A stretch of 64,000 bases of DNA from Flavobacterium sp. DG2-3 (GTDB lineage Bacteria; Bacteroidota; Bacteroidia; Flavobacteriales; Flavobacteriaceae): assembly GCF_030730925.1 (NCBI RefSeq), contig NZ_JAVAMB010000012.1, positions 1-64,000 on the forward strand, read 5' to 3'. Position numbers and translations under genes: made by a program. Positions 7,255-15,836 of this stretch are shown piece by piece. Numbering within the stretch: the stretch's first letter is position 1; each line of letters begins with the position of its first letter. The notes under the pieces were generated by a model. That model made no database searches. It saw only the letters and a list, made by a program, of their open reading frames with translations, and was not told the DNA's origin.

Positions 7255-8559
7255 TTAATATTTCAAATAATTATCTACTACAATTTTAGCTTTCAAATCG
7301 AACATTAAATTATACAAACCAAAGAAAGTACGATTCATGTAAATAAAGTGCTTAGAGCCACGATTTCCGTTCATTTTTTTAAGATTGGTATCTTCTGAGA
7401 AACGTTTTCCTAATTCGGCGATCGCGTTAAAGAATTTTTCATCGGCAAAATCGAAAGTTTCGTTTTGGAAAGGTTTTGTAAAAAGCGATAATAAATCATG
7501 AAACATTTCGGTGAAATATTCAATTTCTGCAGGTGTATCATCTTGACGCAGAATTTCTAATTCGAATAATTTTTCGTTGAAAAGTTTCTCGTCTGTAATT
7601 ACATTTTTATTGATTAATTCGAAATACGGAACATAAAAATCTTCTGGAATCTGTTTCATACAGCCAAAATCCAAAGCTATCAATTGGTTTTGATTGTCGA
7701 CCAAAAAATTTCCTGGATGCGGATCTGCATGTACTTTTCGTAAAACATGGATTTGATACATATAAAAATCCCAAAGCGCCTGCCCTATTTTATCGCCTAC
7801 TTCCTGATCGGTATTTTGGGCGGTGAATTCAGAAAGGTGAATTCCCGTCATCCAATCCATGGTTATGATTTTCTCTGAAGAAAACTCTGGGTAGTAATTC
7901 GGAAATTTAATGTTTTCTATTTTACCGCAAGCATCAACCACTTCTTGACTTTGTTTCAATTCCAGCAAATAGTTTGTTTCCTCAATCAGTTTGTCTTCAA
8001 CTTCTTTAAAATATTTATCAGAATCTTTTCCTTGAAGATTAAACATTCTAATCGCAATGGGTTTTACCAAAGCCAAATCTGAGGATATACTATTGGCAAC
8101 TCCAGGATACTGAATTTTAACCGCCAGTTTTTTATCATTTTTCTTTGCCAAATGCACCTGACCAATACTAGCTGCATTTACAGAATTTGGGTTGAATTCG
8201 TCAAAAATTTCATAAGGTGTTTTTCCGAAATTGCTTTTAAAGGTTTTTAAAACCAATGGCGCAGAAAGCGGCGGAACAGAAAATTGTGACAAAGAAAATT
8301 TCTCTACATAAGCCTGAGGCAAAAAGTTCTTGTCCATGCTCAGCATTTGAGCCACTTTTAAGGCGCTTCCTTTAAGGCTTTTTAGTCCGTCGTAAATATC
8401 TTCGGCGTTGTTTTCATTCAATTTATCGCGAGTCAGGTCAGGATTTACTATTTTCTCGGCATAATGTTTTACATAGTTTACGCCAATTTTAGCTCCAGTC
8501 TGAACCAGTTTTCCCGCTCTTTCAATTTTTGAAGTCGGAATATAATCTATCGTTTTCAT
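7255..8559 (-). CDS. ABC1/UbiB-family atypical kinase (AarF-like)
   Basis: A 434-residue member of the ABC1 (ADCK/UbiB) protein-kinase-like family. The sequence shows the family's KxGQ-like motif (LKGSALKVAQMLSMD, residues 42-56), the Ala-rich loop NAASIGQVH that replaces the usual glycine-rich loop, the VAVK lysine (LAVKIQYPG), the catalytic HADPHPGNF and the metal-binding LDFG. These enzymes support isoprenoid-quinone metabolism in other bacteria; a menaquinone or membrane-lipid role here is inference. The start codon overlaps the stop of the TetR-like gene by one base (TAATG), so the two are translationally coupled. Confidence 0.88.
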   Translation of the reverse strand: MKTIDYIPTSKIERAGKLVQTGAKIGVNYVKHYAEKIVNPDLTRDKLNENNAEDIYDGLKSLKGSALKVAQMLSMDKNFLPQAYVEKFSLSQFSVPPLSAPLVLKTFKSNFGKTPYEIFDEFNPNSVNAASIGQVHLAKKNDKKLAVKIQYPGVANSISSDLALVKPIAIRMFNLQGKDSDKYFKEVEDKLIEETNYLLELKQSQEVVDACGKIENIKFPNYYPEFSSEKIITMDWMTGIHLSEFTAQNTDQEVGDKIGQALWDFYMYQIHVLRKVHADPHPGNFLVDNQNQLIALDFGCMKQIPEDFYVPYFELINKNVITDEKLFNEKLFELEILRQDDTPAEIEYFTEMFHDLLSLFTKPFQNETFDFADEKFFNAIAELGKRFSEDTNLKKMNGNRGSKHFIYMNRTFFGLYNLMFDLKAKIVVDNYLKY

Positions 8560-9218
8560 TATCTGCTGTGTACTTTTTCTTTGAACAAAAATTTTCCGAA
8601 ATCAATCAGATGATTCATCGGTGCCACATTCATCAATTCAAATGAAGCATTAACCGATTTTTCAATAAAAATATCCGTTTTCTCAAAAGCAGGAGATTCG
8701 TCTTCCATCCAGAATTTGATCGTCAGCATTAATTGCAGCCAAGACGATTCTTCAATGGCTTTTTCCTGAAACTTCTGAAATCTTTCTTGTTCTAATCTAT
8801 AATCGTCGGTTAAAATTTCAGAAACATATTCCTTAAAGCTATTGCGAAGCGTTGTTAGCTGCACTAAATTCTTAATCGGGTTTTTATCTATTTTAAGCGA
8901 TTGCAAAACATAACTTCTGTTTGCTGTCAGGATTTCGAAGAAAGTAAAATAAAAGCTCAGCATTTTATTCTTCATGTCATATTGCTGGTATTCTTCATTC
9001 TTGTGAAGTAGATTCACCGTGTTTTCAAAAAACAGTCGGAATATTTCTTTTTCTAAACCTTCTAATGTTCCAAAAAATGCATAAAATTCGGCTTCTGTAA
9101 AATCATTTTCTTTAGCAAAATGATAAACCGATTTCGGTTTTTGTCCTTTTTCCAGAACTTCTTCCATATATTTTGAAACGATATCGTCTTTGGTAATTAC
9201 CTTCTTTTTAGTCGCCAT
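8559..9218 (-). CDS. TetR-like transcriptional regulator
   Basis: A 219-residue protein whose N-terminus fits a TetR-type HTH: a helix with KDDIVSKYMEEVLEKG, then PKSVYHFAKENDFTEAEFYAFFGTLEGLEKEIF, in which the AEFYAFF stretch is the usual recognition-helix position. The rest is all-helical, as in the ligand and dimer domain. It is the first gene of a two-gene unit with the ABC1 kinase and divergent from the epimerase gene at 9317. The 98-bp divergent gap contains GTAAACATTGTTTAAGTAC (9249-9267), an imperfect palindrome that could be its operator (inference). Confidence 0.7.
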   Translation of the reverse strand: MATKKKVITKDDIVSKYMEEVLEKGQKPKSVYHFAKENDFTEAEFYAFFGTLEGLEKEIFRLFFENTVNLLHKNEEYQQYDMKNKMLSFYFTFFEILTANRSYVLQSLKIDKNPIKNLVQLTTLRNSFKEYVSEILTDDYRLEQERFQKFQEKAIEESSWLQLMLTIKFWMEDESPAFEKTDIFIEKSVNASFELMNVAPMNHLIDFGKFLFKEKVHSR

Positions 9219-9316
9219 CTTATTAAAATTTAGAATTTGCCATAAAGGTAAACATTGTTTAAGTACCTTTACTCTTCCTTAAACATTATACACTGTTAAA
9301 TATATTATAAACTATT

Positions 9317-10228
9317 ATGGCTCAAAATGTTCTACTAACGGGCGGAAGCGGTTTTATCGGAAAACATTTGACAGATGTACTGATCGAAGCAGGTTTTACT
9401 GTATCGGTTTTGAGCCGTTCTGATAGAGAAAATACGCCAAGGGTTTCGTATTACAAATGGGATATAAAGAAAAATTATATTGACAAAAATGCGATTCTCA
9501 ATGCCGATTATATTATTCATCTTGCAGGCGAAGGAATTGTCGAAAAAAGATGGACCAAAAGACGCAAAAAAGCCATTATAGAAAGCCGCGTACGTCCTGT
9601 AGAAATGATTTATTCGGTTTTGGAAATGAATAATAAAAAACTGGAAGCGTTTGTTTCTGCTTCTGGAATCGGAATTTATGGTGCCGTTACGAGTCATAAA
9701 ATCTGTACCGAGAACACGCCACCAGCTGATGATTTCCTTGGCATAACTTGCCAAAAATGGGAAGAGGCCGCAGATAAAATTGGTTCGTTAAACATTAGAA
9801 CGGTCAAAATTAGAACGGGTATTGTTTTAGGAAAAAACGAAGGTTTCTTAAAAAAAATGATTCCGACCTTTAAATCTGGTTTTGGTGCGGTTCTGGGTTC
9901 GGGCAAACAATACTTGCCTTGGATCCATATTGAAGATTTGTGCCAGATTTATTTAAAAAGCATTGTAGACACCAAACTAAAAGGCGCCTACAACGCTTGT
10001 GTAACAGACAATACGACCAATTCCCGATTTTCTAAAATTATGGCTAAACTGTACGATTATACGATATGGCTGCCTAAAGTTCCGCCGTTTGTATTAAAGA
10101 TTTTACTTGGTGAAATGAGCATTGCAGTCTTAACGGGACAGCGTGTTTCGTCAGAGAAAATTCAGAAAACAGGTTTTGAATTTCAATCTACCGATTTAGA
10201 AAAAACTTTAATTAGCTGTATAAAATAG
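9317..10228 (+). CDS. TIGR01777-family NAD(P)-dependent epimerase (YfcH/SDR39U1-like)
   Basis: Extended short-chain dehydrogenase of 303 residues. The N-terminus has the Rossmann motif TGGSGFIGKHL (8-18). VSASGIGIYG (near residue 115) is the family's active-site strand, and the C-terminal part PFVLKILLGEMSIAVLTGQRVSSEKI is typical of the TIGR01777 group. The physiological substrate is not known for this family. It is transcribed divergently from the tetR-like/ubiB-like pair, which may place it in the same regulatory circuit. Confidence 0.88.
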   Translation: MAQNVLLTGGSGFIGKHLTDVLIEAGFTVSVLSRSDRENTPRVSYYKWDIKKNYIDKNAILNADYIIHLAGEGIVEKRWTKRRKKAIIESRVRPVEMIYSVLEMNNKKLEAFVSASGIGIYGAVTSHKICTENTPPADDFLGITCQKWEEAADKIGSLNIRTVKIRTGIVLGKNEGFLKKMIPTFKSGFGAVLGSGKQYLPWIHIEDLCQIYLKSIVDTKLKGAYNACVTDNTTNSRFSKIMAKLYDYTIWLPKVPPFVLKILLGEMSIAVLTGQRVSSEKIQKTGFEFQSTDLEKTLISCIK

Positions 10229-10237
10229 CTTCTTCAT

Positions 10238-10353
10238 GAAACGCGGATGACACGGATTCGCTTTGCGAAAACGCGGATAAAAACGGATTTTTTTTAAATA
10301 AAATCAGTATAAATCTGCGTCTTTGCGATAGCAAATCCGTGTCATCTGCGTTC
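10238..10353. repeat. Inverted repeat, GCGGATGACACGGATT family
   Basis: AACGCGGATGACACGGATT (10240-10258) pairs with AATCCGTGTCATCTGCGTT (10334-10352) with one mismatch. Inner phrases GCTTTGCGAAAACGCGGAT and ATCTGCGTCTTTGCGATAGC also face each other. It lies between convergent genes and may act as a terminator, but its length and recurrence (a related arm near 3450-3500) mark it as a repeat element. Confidence 0.85.
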
Positions 10354-10376
10354 CATTTACGCAACCCGAAAAAAAA

Positions 10377-10943
10377 TTATTTTAAAGTCAGCATGGTTTC
10401 ATCGCTGCGTACTATTCCCGTCAGTTCTGTATTGGCCGTTTTAGCAATTTTTGACGCAATAGAATTCGGAATGCGAATATTAAAATCGGATACCGCAATA
10501 GGAAAATCGGAGATAACCTGAATGCCTTCTGGAACTCTTTTAATCAAAGCATTTACGATAATCTCTTTTGATTTGCCTCGTAAATTCAATTTTCCTTTTA
10601 TCTGATATTGCTTTTCGGTTTCATTGATATCTTTCAAATCAAATTTTTCAATCTTTCCTTTAAATACGGCTTTAGGATAACGATTGCTTTCCATGTAATT
10701 GTCATTGAAATGCTCTTGCATAAGATTCAATTTAAAACGAAAATCTTTGATTACAACAGTACAGATAAAAGTACTAGTTTTAGGCTCTAAAAGTATGGCA
10801 ACTTGTCTATTTACAGCGGTCACTTCTTCGTACAGCGGAACAGACGCTTCAAAGTTTATTGTCCCTGTACTCGTAAAAAATTTGTCTTGGGCAATGACAG
10901 TAAAGGCGGTAAAAAGTAAAAATAATAAAGTAGTTGTTTTCAT
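10377..10943 (-). CDS. YceI-family periplasmic protein
   Basis: A 188-residue exported protein with a signal peptide (MKTTTLLFLLFTAFTVIAQ) and a YceI-like lipocalin-type barrel. Recognisable parts are the opening strand GTINFEASVPLYEEVTA, the KDFRFKLNLMQEHFNDNYMES segment that matches the family's helix-strand pattern, YPKAVFKG, and the strand pattern LNLRGKSKEI. YceI proteins bind isoprenoid-type amphiphiles in a tubular cavity; the ligand here is unknown. ATG 10943 is chosen over a start four codons earlier because it begins the signal peptide directly. Confidence 0.85.
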   Translation of the reverse strand: MKTTTLLFLLFTAFTVIAQDKFFTSTGTINFEASVPLYEEVTAVNRQVAILLEPKTSTFICTVVIKDFRFKLNLMQEHFNDNYMESNRYPKAVFKGKIEKFDLKDINETEKQYQIKGKLNLRGKSKEIIVNALIKRVPEGIQVISDFPIAVSDFNIRIPNSIASKIAKTANTELTGIVRSDETMLTLK

Positions 10944-11052
10944 AATCGTCTGCATTTAAACAATTATGTCATTCAATTTATTCTGACTAAGAAAAAAAAG
11001 GAAATCAGATTCTAAATTAATCTGAAAAATTGAACGGCAATACTCAGTGAAA

Positions 11053-11094
11053 AAATTCCGTAACCCAATAATTACACTTAAAGTTACGGAATTT
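11053..11094. terminator. Terminator after the small membrane protein gene
   Basis: AAATTCCGTAAC and GTTACGGAATTT form a perfect 12-bp stem with an 18-base loop and T-runs on both strands. It serves the minus-strand genes 11180-11793. Confidence 0.75.
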
Positions 11095-11179
11095 TTGCAC
11101 GCAAAGTTTTGGAACTTATGCTAAATATTTGTGAATGTTTTTCTCTTGTAAAATGAGAATTGGCAGATGTGAAATGTTT

Positions 11180-11389
11180 TTAAAATCTTCTTTTTACCAT
11201 AGAGTAAATTCCATAGATAAAAAACAAAAACAATGACACAAGAATCATGAAATGTTTCCACGAAATGATAAAATAAGTATCGTGAATATTAACATCAAGT
11301 GTTTCATCTCCTTTATAAAAGCCAAAACTTAAAAGAAAGACTATTAGCGCTAAAAATAAAAGATACGGTTTTCTTTGTATGTAGTTCAT
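11180..11389 (-). CDS. Small membrane protein with a cytochrome-oxidase-like HDTYF motif
   Basis: A 69-residue protein with two predicted membrane segments (about residues 9-25 and 46-64). Between them is LDVNIHDTYFIIS, which closely resembles the LD-HDTYYVVAHFHY stretch of heme-copper oxidase subunit I, although the next oxidase histidines (HFHY) are not conserved (WKHFM). I do not know a function for it. ATG 11389 is preferred because the longer frame (11419) would overlap the VOC gene. It follows that gene by eight bases and is probably cotranscribed. Confidence 0.55.
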   Translation of the reverse strand: MNYIQRKPYLLFLALIVFLLSFGFYKGDETLDVNIHDTYFIISWKHFMILVSLFLFFIYGIYSMVKRRF

Positions 11390-11397
11390 TTCAAAAA

Positions 11398-11793
11398 TTA
11401 CCCTTTTACCTCTGTACAAATCTCAATCAAAAATCCGTTTAAATCTCTTGCGTAGGCCACAATTTGTCCCCACGGTTTTTCAACCGGTTCTGAAACCATA
11501 ATGGCACCAAAAGAAGTGGCTTTCTGCAGAACTTCGGGTACATTTTCTGTTATAAAACCAATTTCGATAGCAAAAGGTTTATCTTCTAAACTGCTTTCGA
11601 TAAAACCATCAGGCAGATTTTTTGCCGCTAGTTTTTTAGAAGCAAAAGAAAGTGTTGTTTCTCCCGTAATTAATTCGCCATAATCATTTTCTGGCGAGAC
11701 AAATTTTCTCGAAAATCCAAATGCGTTTTCATAAAACGAAATAGATTCTTCGACATTTTCAACGTATAATATTGTATATCCAAACTTGACCAT
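11398..11793 (-). CDS. VOC-family (glyoxalase/bleomycin-resistance-like) protein
   Basis: A 131-residue protein with two beta-alpha-beta-beta-beta modules. The first is GYTILYVENVEESISFYENAFGF; the second is FAIEIGFITENVPEVLQKATSFGA, ending GQIVAYARDLNGFLIEICT, the usual last strands of the VOC fold. The positions that bind metal in glyoxalase I are only partly kept: a terminal E in LIEIC, no matching early His. The activity cannot be named; many such proteins in Bacteroidota are uncharacterised. Confidence 0.82.
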   Translation of the reverse strand: MVKFGYTILYVENVEESISFYENAFGFSRKFVSPENDYGELITGETTLSFASKKLAAKNLPDGFIESSLEDKPFAIEIGFITENVPEVLQKATSFGAIMVSEPVEKPWGQIVAYARDLNGFLIEICTEVKG

Positions 11794-11833
11794 ATTTTCT
11801 AGTATTTAATGTGTGAAATAAATATAAGAAAAT

Positions 11834-12382
11834 TTAGCTGATTTCTAAAAGAACATTGTATTTTTCTAGGCTTGCCAAATCTTCTATCGAATTGATGTTG
11901 GCCAATTTTTCGTGTTCTTCGACTTCTTTTCTAACTTCGATATGTTTTATTGCTTTTCTAAAACGGCGTATTTCTTGCAAATTAGACAAAATCAATCCTG
12001 GAACTTGAACGCTTTTTCCTTCTTTGTCTTTAGCAACCATTGTAAAATAAGACGAATTACAATGTTTGATAACACCTGTCTGAATATTTTCTGCTTCAAC
12101 GCGAATTCCGACTACCATAGAACTTCTTCCGACATAATTTACAGAAGCTTTCATGGTTACCAATTCTCCAACTTCAATGGGTTTTAGAAAGTTTACGGTA
12201 TCTACAGAAGCAGTCACGCAGTAATTGCCGCTGAATTTTGATGCCGATGCAAATGCAATCTGATCTAATAATTGTAAAATATATCCTCCGTGAATTTTTC
12301 CGCTAAAGTTGGTATGCGAAGGAAGCATCAATTCTGATATGCTCACTTTTGATGAAGAAACGGGCTTAAAATCTGTACTCAT
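11834..12382 (-). CDS. Acyl-CoA thioesterase, hotdog fold (YciA/BACH-like)
   Basis: A 182-residue hydrolase with the acyl-CoA thioesterase hotdog signature: LMLPSHTNFSGKIHGGYILQLLDQIAFASASKFSG (residues 18-52), where N-x-G-x-IHGG-x-LLDQIA carries the catalytic region. The central strand VTASVDTVNFLKPIEVGELV and the strand YVGRSSMVVGIRV follow. The C-terminal 50 residues are a charged helical tail beyond the core domain. It hydrolyses acyl-CoA thioesters in the cytoplasm; the chain-length preference cannot be read from sequence. Confidence 0.88.
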   Translation of the reverse strand: MSTDFKPVSSSKVSISELMLPSHTNFSGKIHGGYILQLLDQIAFASASKFSGNYCVTASVDTVNFLKPIEVGELVTMKASVNYVGRSSMVVGIRVEAENIQTGVIKHCNSSYFTMVAKDKEGKSVQVPGLILSNLQEIRRFRKAIKHIEVRKEVEEHEKLANINSIEDLASLEKYNVLLEIS

Positions 12383-12408
12383 GTTTTTGTTTTTGGTGTT
12401 TTTATTTT

Positions 12409-12468
12409 AAACCATATAAGTTATATAAGATATTTTTAAGTTTTGAACTGAATAAACTTATATGGTTT
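12409..12468. repeat. ACCATATAAG palindrome, partly deleted copy
   Basis: AACCATATAAGTTATATAAG at 12409-12428 faces CTTATATGGTTT at 12457-12468. The right arm lacks the inner half found in the full copies at 888-950 and 12593-12656. Confidence 0.8.
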
Positions 12469-12499
12469 GTTTTTTTGTTTTTTGATTAGCTGTATATTT

Positions 12500-12745
12500 T
12501 TTTAAACACATAGGAACATAGATTTTGTTTTTCTTGAAAAGAGTAAAAGAAAGAAACTAGTTTCTAACACATAGAACTATGTGTTTATTCTCACCATATA
12601 AGTCATATAAGAAAAAGTAAGTTTTGGATTAAGTGAACTTATATGACTTATATGGTTTATTTTTTTAAACACAGCGCTATGTGTATTTATGCAAGTGAAA
12701 CGCCTTTTCCTCCAATCTCAATTTCTATGTGTCTATGTGTTTAAA
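12500..12745. repeat. CACATAG-ended element without a gene
   Basis: The left end TTTAAACACATAGGAACATA (from 12501) faces the right end TTCTATGTGTCTATGTGTTT (12723-12742). Inside are AACACATAGAACTATGTG, a full ACCATATAAG palindrome (12593-12656), and a GCAAGTGAAACGCCTTT box (12691-12707). That box and right end also occur beside the GxxExxY gene near 26631-26680, so this looks like a gene-free relative of that unit. Confidence 0.85.
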
Positions 12746-12774
12746 TTATTTATTTTAATTTTTTTTCAGTTTGA

Positions 12775-12954
12775 GTGACATGAGATGCCCTTCTCCCGAA
12801 TTCTCGGGACGCTCAGAGAGACAATCGCATTAATCACATTTTGTCAGGCTGAGCGGAGTCGAAGCCCTTTGTTGCATCGCCTTCTCATATGCCCTTCGTC
12901 GCTTAGTCAGACATCGCATTAAATAAACTTATATGACTTATATGGTTTATTTTT
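12775..12954. repeat. GAGCGGAGTCGAAG phrases and a solo palindrome arm
   Basis: GCCCTTCTCCCGAATTCTCG with GGGACGCTCAGAGAGACA (12788-12823) faces GTCAGGCTGAGCGGAGTCGA (12845-12864), the phrase also seen in the 145-bp tandem repeat. A single arm CTTATATGACTTATATGGT sits at 12928-12946. No gene is seen between 12383 and 12954. Confidence 0.8.
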
Positions 12955-14325
12955 TTAATTCAGCAATTCATTTTCCTCTGAACTGGCTCTCGTGATAATC
13001 GCATCAGGAAGTGATTTCTTGGCTTTTGCTCCCATTTTTTTCAGTCTTTCTACGCTTGAAATCAGGTTTCCTTTTCCTTCTACCAATTTGTTCATCGCAC
13101 TTTCGTATTCTGTTTTGGTGTCTTTTATTTTATTTCCAATTCGAACTAAATCAGATACAAAACCTTCAAATTTATCGTATAACGCGCCTGCCTGTCTTGC
13201 AATCTCTAAGGCATTTTCTTGCTGTTTCTGATTGGTCCACATGCTGTCTATTGTTCGTAAAGTTGCTAAAAGCGTGCTTGGGGTTACAATCACAATATTT
13301 CGGTCAAAGGCTTTGGTGTACAAAGACGGATCTTCGTTTAAAGCAATCGCAAAGGCAGGTTCCATCGGAATAAAAAGCAGTACAAAATCTGGACTTTCCA
13401 TTTGATATAAATCATGATAATTTTTACTGCCCAATTGGTCCACATGTCTTTTGATGGAAATGACATGTTCTTTAAGGAATTCTATTTTTAAAAGTTCCGA
13501 CTCTTCATTGACCCATTTTTCATACGCTGCTAGCGAAACTTTAGAATCGACAATCATTTTCTTGCCGTCTGGAAGATTTATAATAACGTCTGGAAAAACG
13601 CGGTTTCCTTCTGCGTTGGTAAAACTCTGCTGTACTTCGTATTCTCTTCCTTTTTCTAATCCTGATTTTTCTAAAACACGTTCCAAAACCAATTCGCCCC
13701 AATTTCCCTGCATTTTGCTGTCACCTTTTAAGGCTTTGGTCAGGTTTAAGGTTTCTTTGCTCATTTGCGCGTTCATTTCGCTCAAACCAATAATTTGCTG
13801 ACGAAGCGCCGCATGATAATCAATACTTTCTTTGTGGGTCTGTTCTACTTTTTGTTCAAACACCAAAATTTTATCCTGCAGAGGCGTCAGGATATTTTTC
13901 ATATTAACGGTATTTTGTTCGGTAAACTTAGCCGATTTTTCTTCTAAGATTTTATTGGCGAGATTTTCAAACTCTTTGGTAAATTTTTCTTGAAGTTCGC
14001 TGATTTCGTTTTTCTGTTCTTTATGGCGTTCCCATAAATTTTCAAAATCAACTTCTTTTTTAGAAAGCTGAATCGCCAGACTGTCTTTTTCTGTTCGAAT
14101 GTTTTCTTTCTCAGCATTGTTTAGCTGCAATTGTTTTTGCAAATTATTTTTTTCGTTTTCAAACTGCTCTTTCTGCATCTTCAATTGACCGTTTAACGCA
14201 TTCAATCGTTCTTCTGAAATGACTTTTTCAGACTGAAATTTGGATCCAGAAAGCATTCTGCCTACGTAGATGCCTATAAAAAGCGCTACAACAAAACCTA
14301 ATAAAAACGGTATATAATCAGACAT
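12955..14325 (-). CDS. rmuC: DNA recombination protein RmuC homologue
   Basis: A 456-residue protein. An N-terminal membrane segment (IPFLLGFVVALFIGIYVG) is followed by about 170 residues of coiled coil rich in Glu, Lys and Gln, then the RmuC domain. The domain carries MQGNWGELVLERVLEKSGLEKGREYEVQ, then PDVIINLPDGKKMIVDSKVS (the PD-(D/E)xK-like core) and LLFIPMEPAFAIAL. RmuC limits inverted-repeat-stimulated recombination in E. coli, which is of note in a chromosome so rich in inverted repeats. ATG 14325 is chosen because the longer frame adds 23 residues before the membrane anchor. Confidence 0.92.
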   Translation of the reverse strand: MSDYIPFLLGFVVALFIGIYVGRMLSGSKFQSEKVISEERLNALNGQLKMQKEQFENEKNNLQKQLQLNNAEKENIRTEKDSLAIQLSKKEVDFENLWERHKEQKNEISELQEKFTKEFENLANKILEEKSAKFTEQNTVNMKNILTPLQDKILVFEQKVEQTHKESIDYHAALRQQIIGLSEMNAQMSKETLNLTKALKGDSKMQGNWGELVLERVLEKSGLEKGREYEVQQSFTNAEGNRVFPDVIINLPDGKKMIVDSKVSLAAYEKWVNEESELLKIEFLKEHVISIKRHVDQLGSKNYHDLYQMESPDFVLLFIPMEPAFAIALNEDPSLYTKAFDRNIVIVTPSTLLATLRTIDSMWTNQKQQENALEIARQAGALYDKFEGFVSDLVRIGNKIKDTKTEYESAMNKLVEGKGNLISSVERLKKMGAKAKKSLPDAIITRASSEENELLN

Positions 14326-14512
14326 AACTAAGTTTATTTTACGTAAAAGTACGCAATAATACGTAGTACTTAGTTTTAAAAACAGAAATTTCACTAATTC
14401 ATTTTTAATCCAAACTAAACCAACATTTTAATTTTTTTTAAAAAAAATTGCACCTCAACGCAACCATTCTTTTAAACGGCTATCTACAAGATATAAACCT
14501 ATTTAAATAATT

Positions 14513-15388
14513 ATGAAAAAATTAATGCTTGGCTTGTTTGTAGCCTTCGGATTCAGCGCCTGTTCTCTTAATGATGGAAATAACTATGTAGACTGTGGTG
14601 CCAATACTGTTGTAAATTTTACTGGTTTTCCTTTCGCATGTAACTATAGTGTAAAAAATATGCCAAATAATCCTGCTGTAGCAGTTATTGCTTCTCAGGA
14701 AAAAATGGATGAGTTCTTTTCAAAACATGCTAACAGCTGTCCTGTTGCAAGTGATCCTAACATTGATTTTACCAAACAATATTTAGTTGGAATTTTTGCT
14801 GGCGCTAAACCTACAAGCGGTTATGATATCGTAATTAGTTCGATTGTTGAAAATAATTGCGAAATTGTAGTGAACTACCACGAAAAAGCTCCTGCTACAG
14901 GCGAAGTGGTTACACCTTCTCCTACCTATCCTTATGATTTTGTTTTGATTCCGAAAACATCAAAAGGAATGATTTTTAATAAAACAACAGAAACTTCAGA
15001 CAACATTGTTATCGGAAGCTTTAACAGCAATTGTACTGGTGGCGACTGCCAAAAATTCTTCCAGATTAACGATTACAATACTTTAAAATTCTTAAATGTT
15101 GCAGCTGGACAGTATGATTTTAATCAGTACAAATACACTCCAACAATTAAAAAAGGTGAATATACTTTATTCCTAAAAAGCGTTCCTGCTGAAATTTTAG
15201 CTTTAAAAGGCCAAACTAAAACTTACGGTTCTCCAGATGCTGCAGATCAAGGCGGAATTTATTTTGAGCTACGCCAAGGAGCAAGCGTAACAAAAGTTTT
15301 TATCGATAATAATGATACGCAAGATCAAAGTGCGGATATCAAACTTTTCAAAAAAGCAATTCAAGAAAAAATTACAAGTTTAAAATAA
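14513..15388 (+). CDS. Lipoprotein with a PrcB-like C-terminal domain module
   Basis: A 291-residue lipoprotein: the signal peptide MKKLMLGLFVAFGFSAC puts the lipidated cysteine at residue 17. The middle portion KQYLVGIFAGAKPTSGYDIVISSIVE followed by YHEKAPA matches the PrcB_C pattern (a GxxPTGGYxI strand and a later P-rich turn). The C-terminal 120 residues are unassigned but carry a paired cysteine motif (NCTGGDC). Function unknown; probably periplasmic or at the outer membrane. It is the first of four same-strand genes that lead into an ECF sigma/anti-sigma pair, seven bases before the next gene. Confidence 0.75.
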   Translation: MKKLMLGLFVAFGFSACSLNDGNNYVDCGANTVVNFTGFPFACNYSVKNMPNNPAVAVIASQEKMDEFFSKHANSCPVASDPNIDFTKQYLVGIFAGAKPTSGYDIVISSIVENNCEIVVNYHEKAPATGEVVTPSPTYPYDFVLIPKTSKGMIFNKTTETSDNIVIGSFNSNCTGGDCQKFFQINDYNTLKFLNVAAGQYDFNQYKYTPTIKKGEYTLFLKSVPAEILALKGQTKTYGSPDAADQGGIYFELRQGASVTKVFIDNNDTQDQSADIKLFKKAIQEKITSLK

Positions 15389-15395
15389 TACCATC

Positions 15396-15797
15396 ATGAA
15401 GAAACTTTTATTGTCTTTTACTGTCTGTTTTCTTTTAACATCGATGATGCCTGTAGACGCTTCTAAAGAGGCTGCAGCAGGATCTATAGTAAACACTTGG
15501 ATTTGGGAAAAATCTATAGGAGGTTCTACTAATCCTTATGTGGCAACGCCAAAAACAATTGGATTTACCAAGAAAATTGTCTTTACAGAAAATGGAAGGG
15601 TTATTACGTATAAAAACAATGTAGAAATAAGAAATAGCGCTTATCAAATTGAAAAAGGAAAGGGATATTTTGACCAGTCAGAACATGACCTAATTACGTT
15701 TGAAGGCAAAACTTACGTGATAGAAAACCTTGACAATCAAAACCTAACAATTGTAAGCAACAATCAGGAAGGTAGTCGAACTATTTTTAAAAGATAG
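15396..15797 (+). CDS. Small secreted lipocalin-like protein
   Basis: A 133-residue protein with a signal peptide (MKKLLLSFTVCFLLTSMMPVDA) and a compact beta-rich body: NTWIWEKSIGG at the start, TKKIVFTENGRVITYKN, then repeated strands ending RTIFKR. This layout is like the short lipocalin-like proteins of Bacteroidota, in which a W near the start caps the barrel. No ligand or enzyme motif is visible. It lies between the PrcB-like lipoprotein and the sigma factor and may be part of the regulon's own operon. Confidence 0.65.
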   Translation: MKKLLLSFTVCFLLTSMMPVDASKEAAAGSIVNTWIWEKSIGGSTNPYVATPKTIGFTKKIVFTENGRVITYKNNVEIRNSAYQIEKGKGYFDQSEHDLITFEGKTYVIENLDNQNLTIVSNNQEGSRTIFKR

Positions 15798-15836
15798 TTT
15801 TGTAAGCTATTTAAAACTATTTTTGCAAAATCAAAT

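Noticed and set aside
9335..9754. 139-codon antisense frame in the epimerase gene
   Set aside because: It lies opposite the Rossmann-fold gene and has no recognisable features.
12992..13801. Plus-strand frames opposite rmuC
   Set aside because: They are shadows of a well-supported gene; compositions are unnatural (rich in Ser, Phe, Leu).
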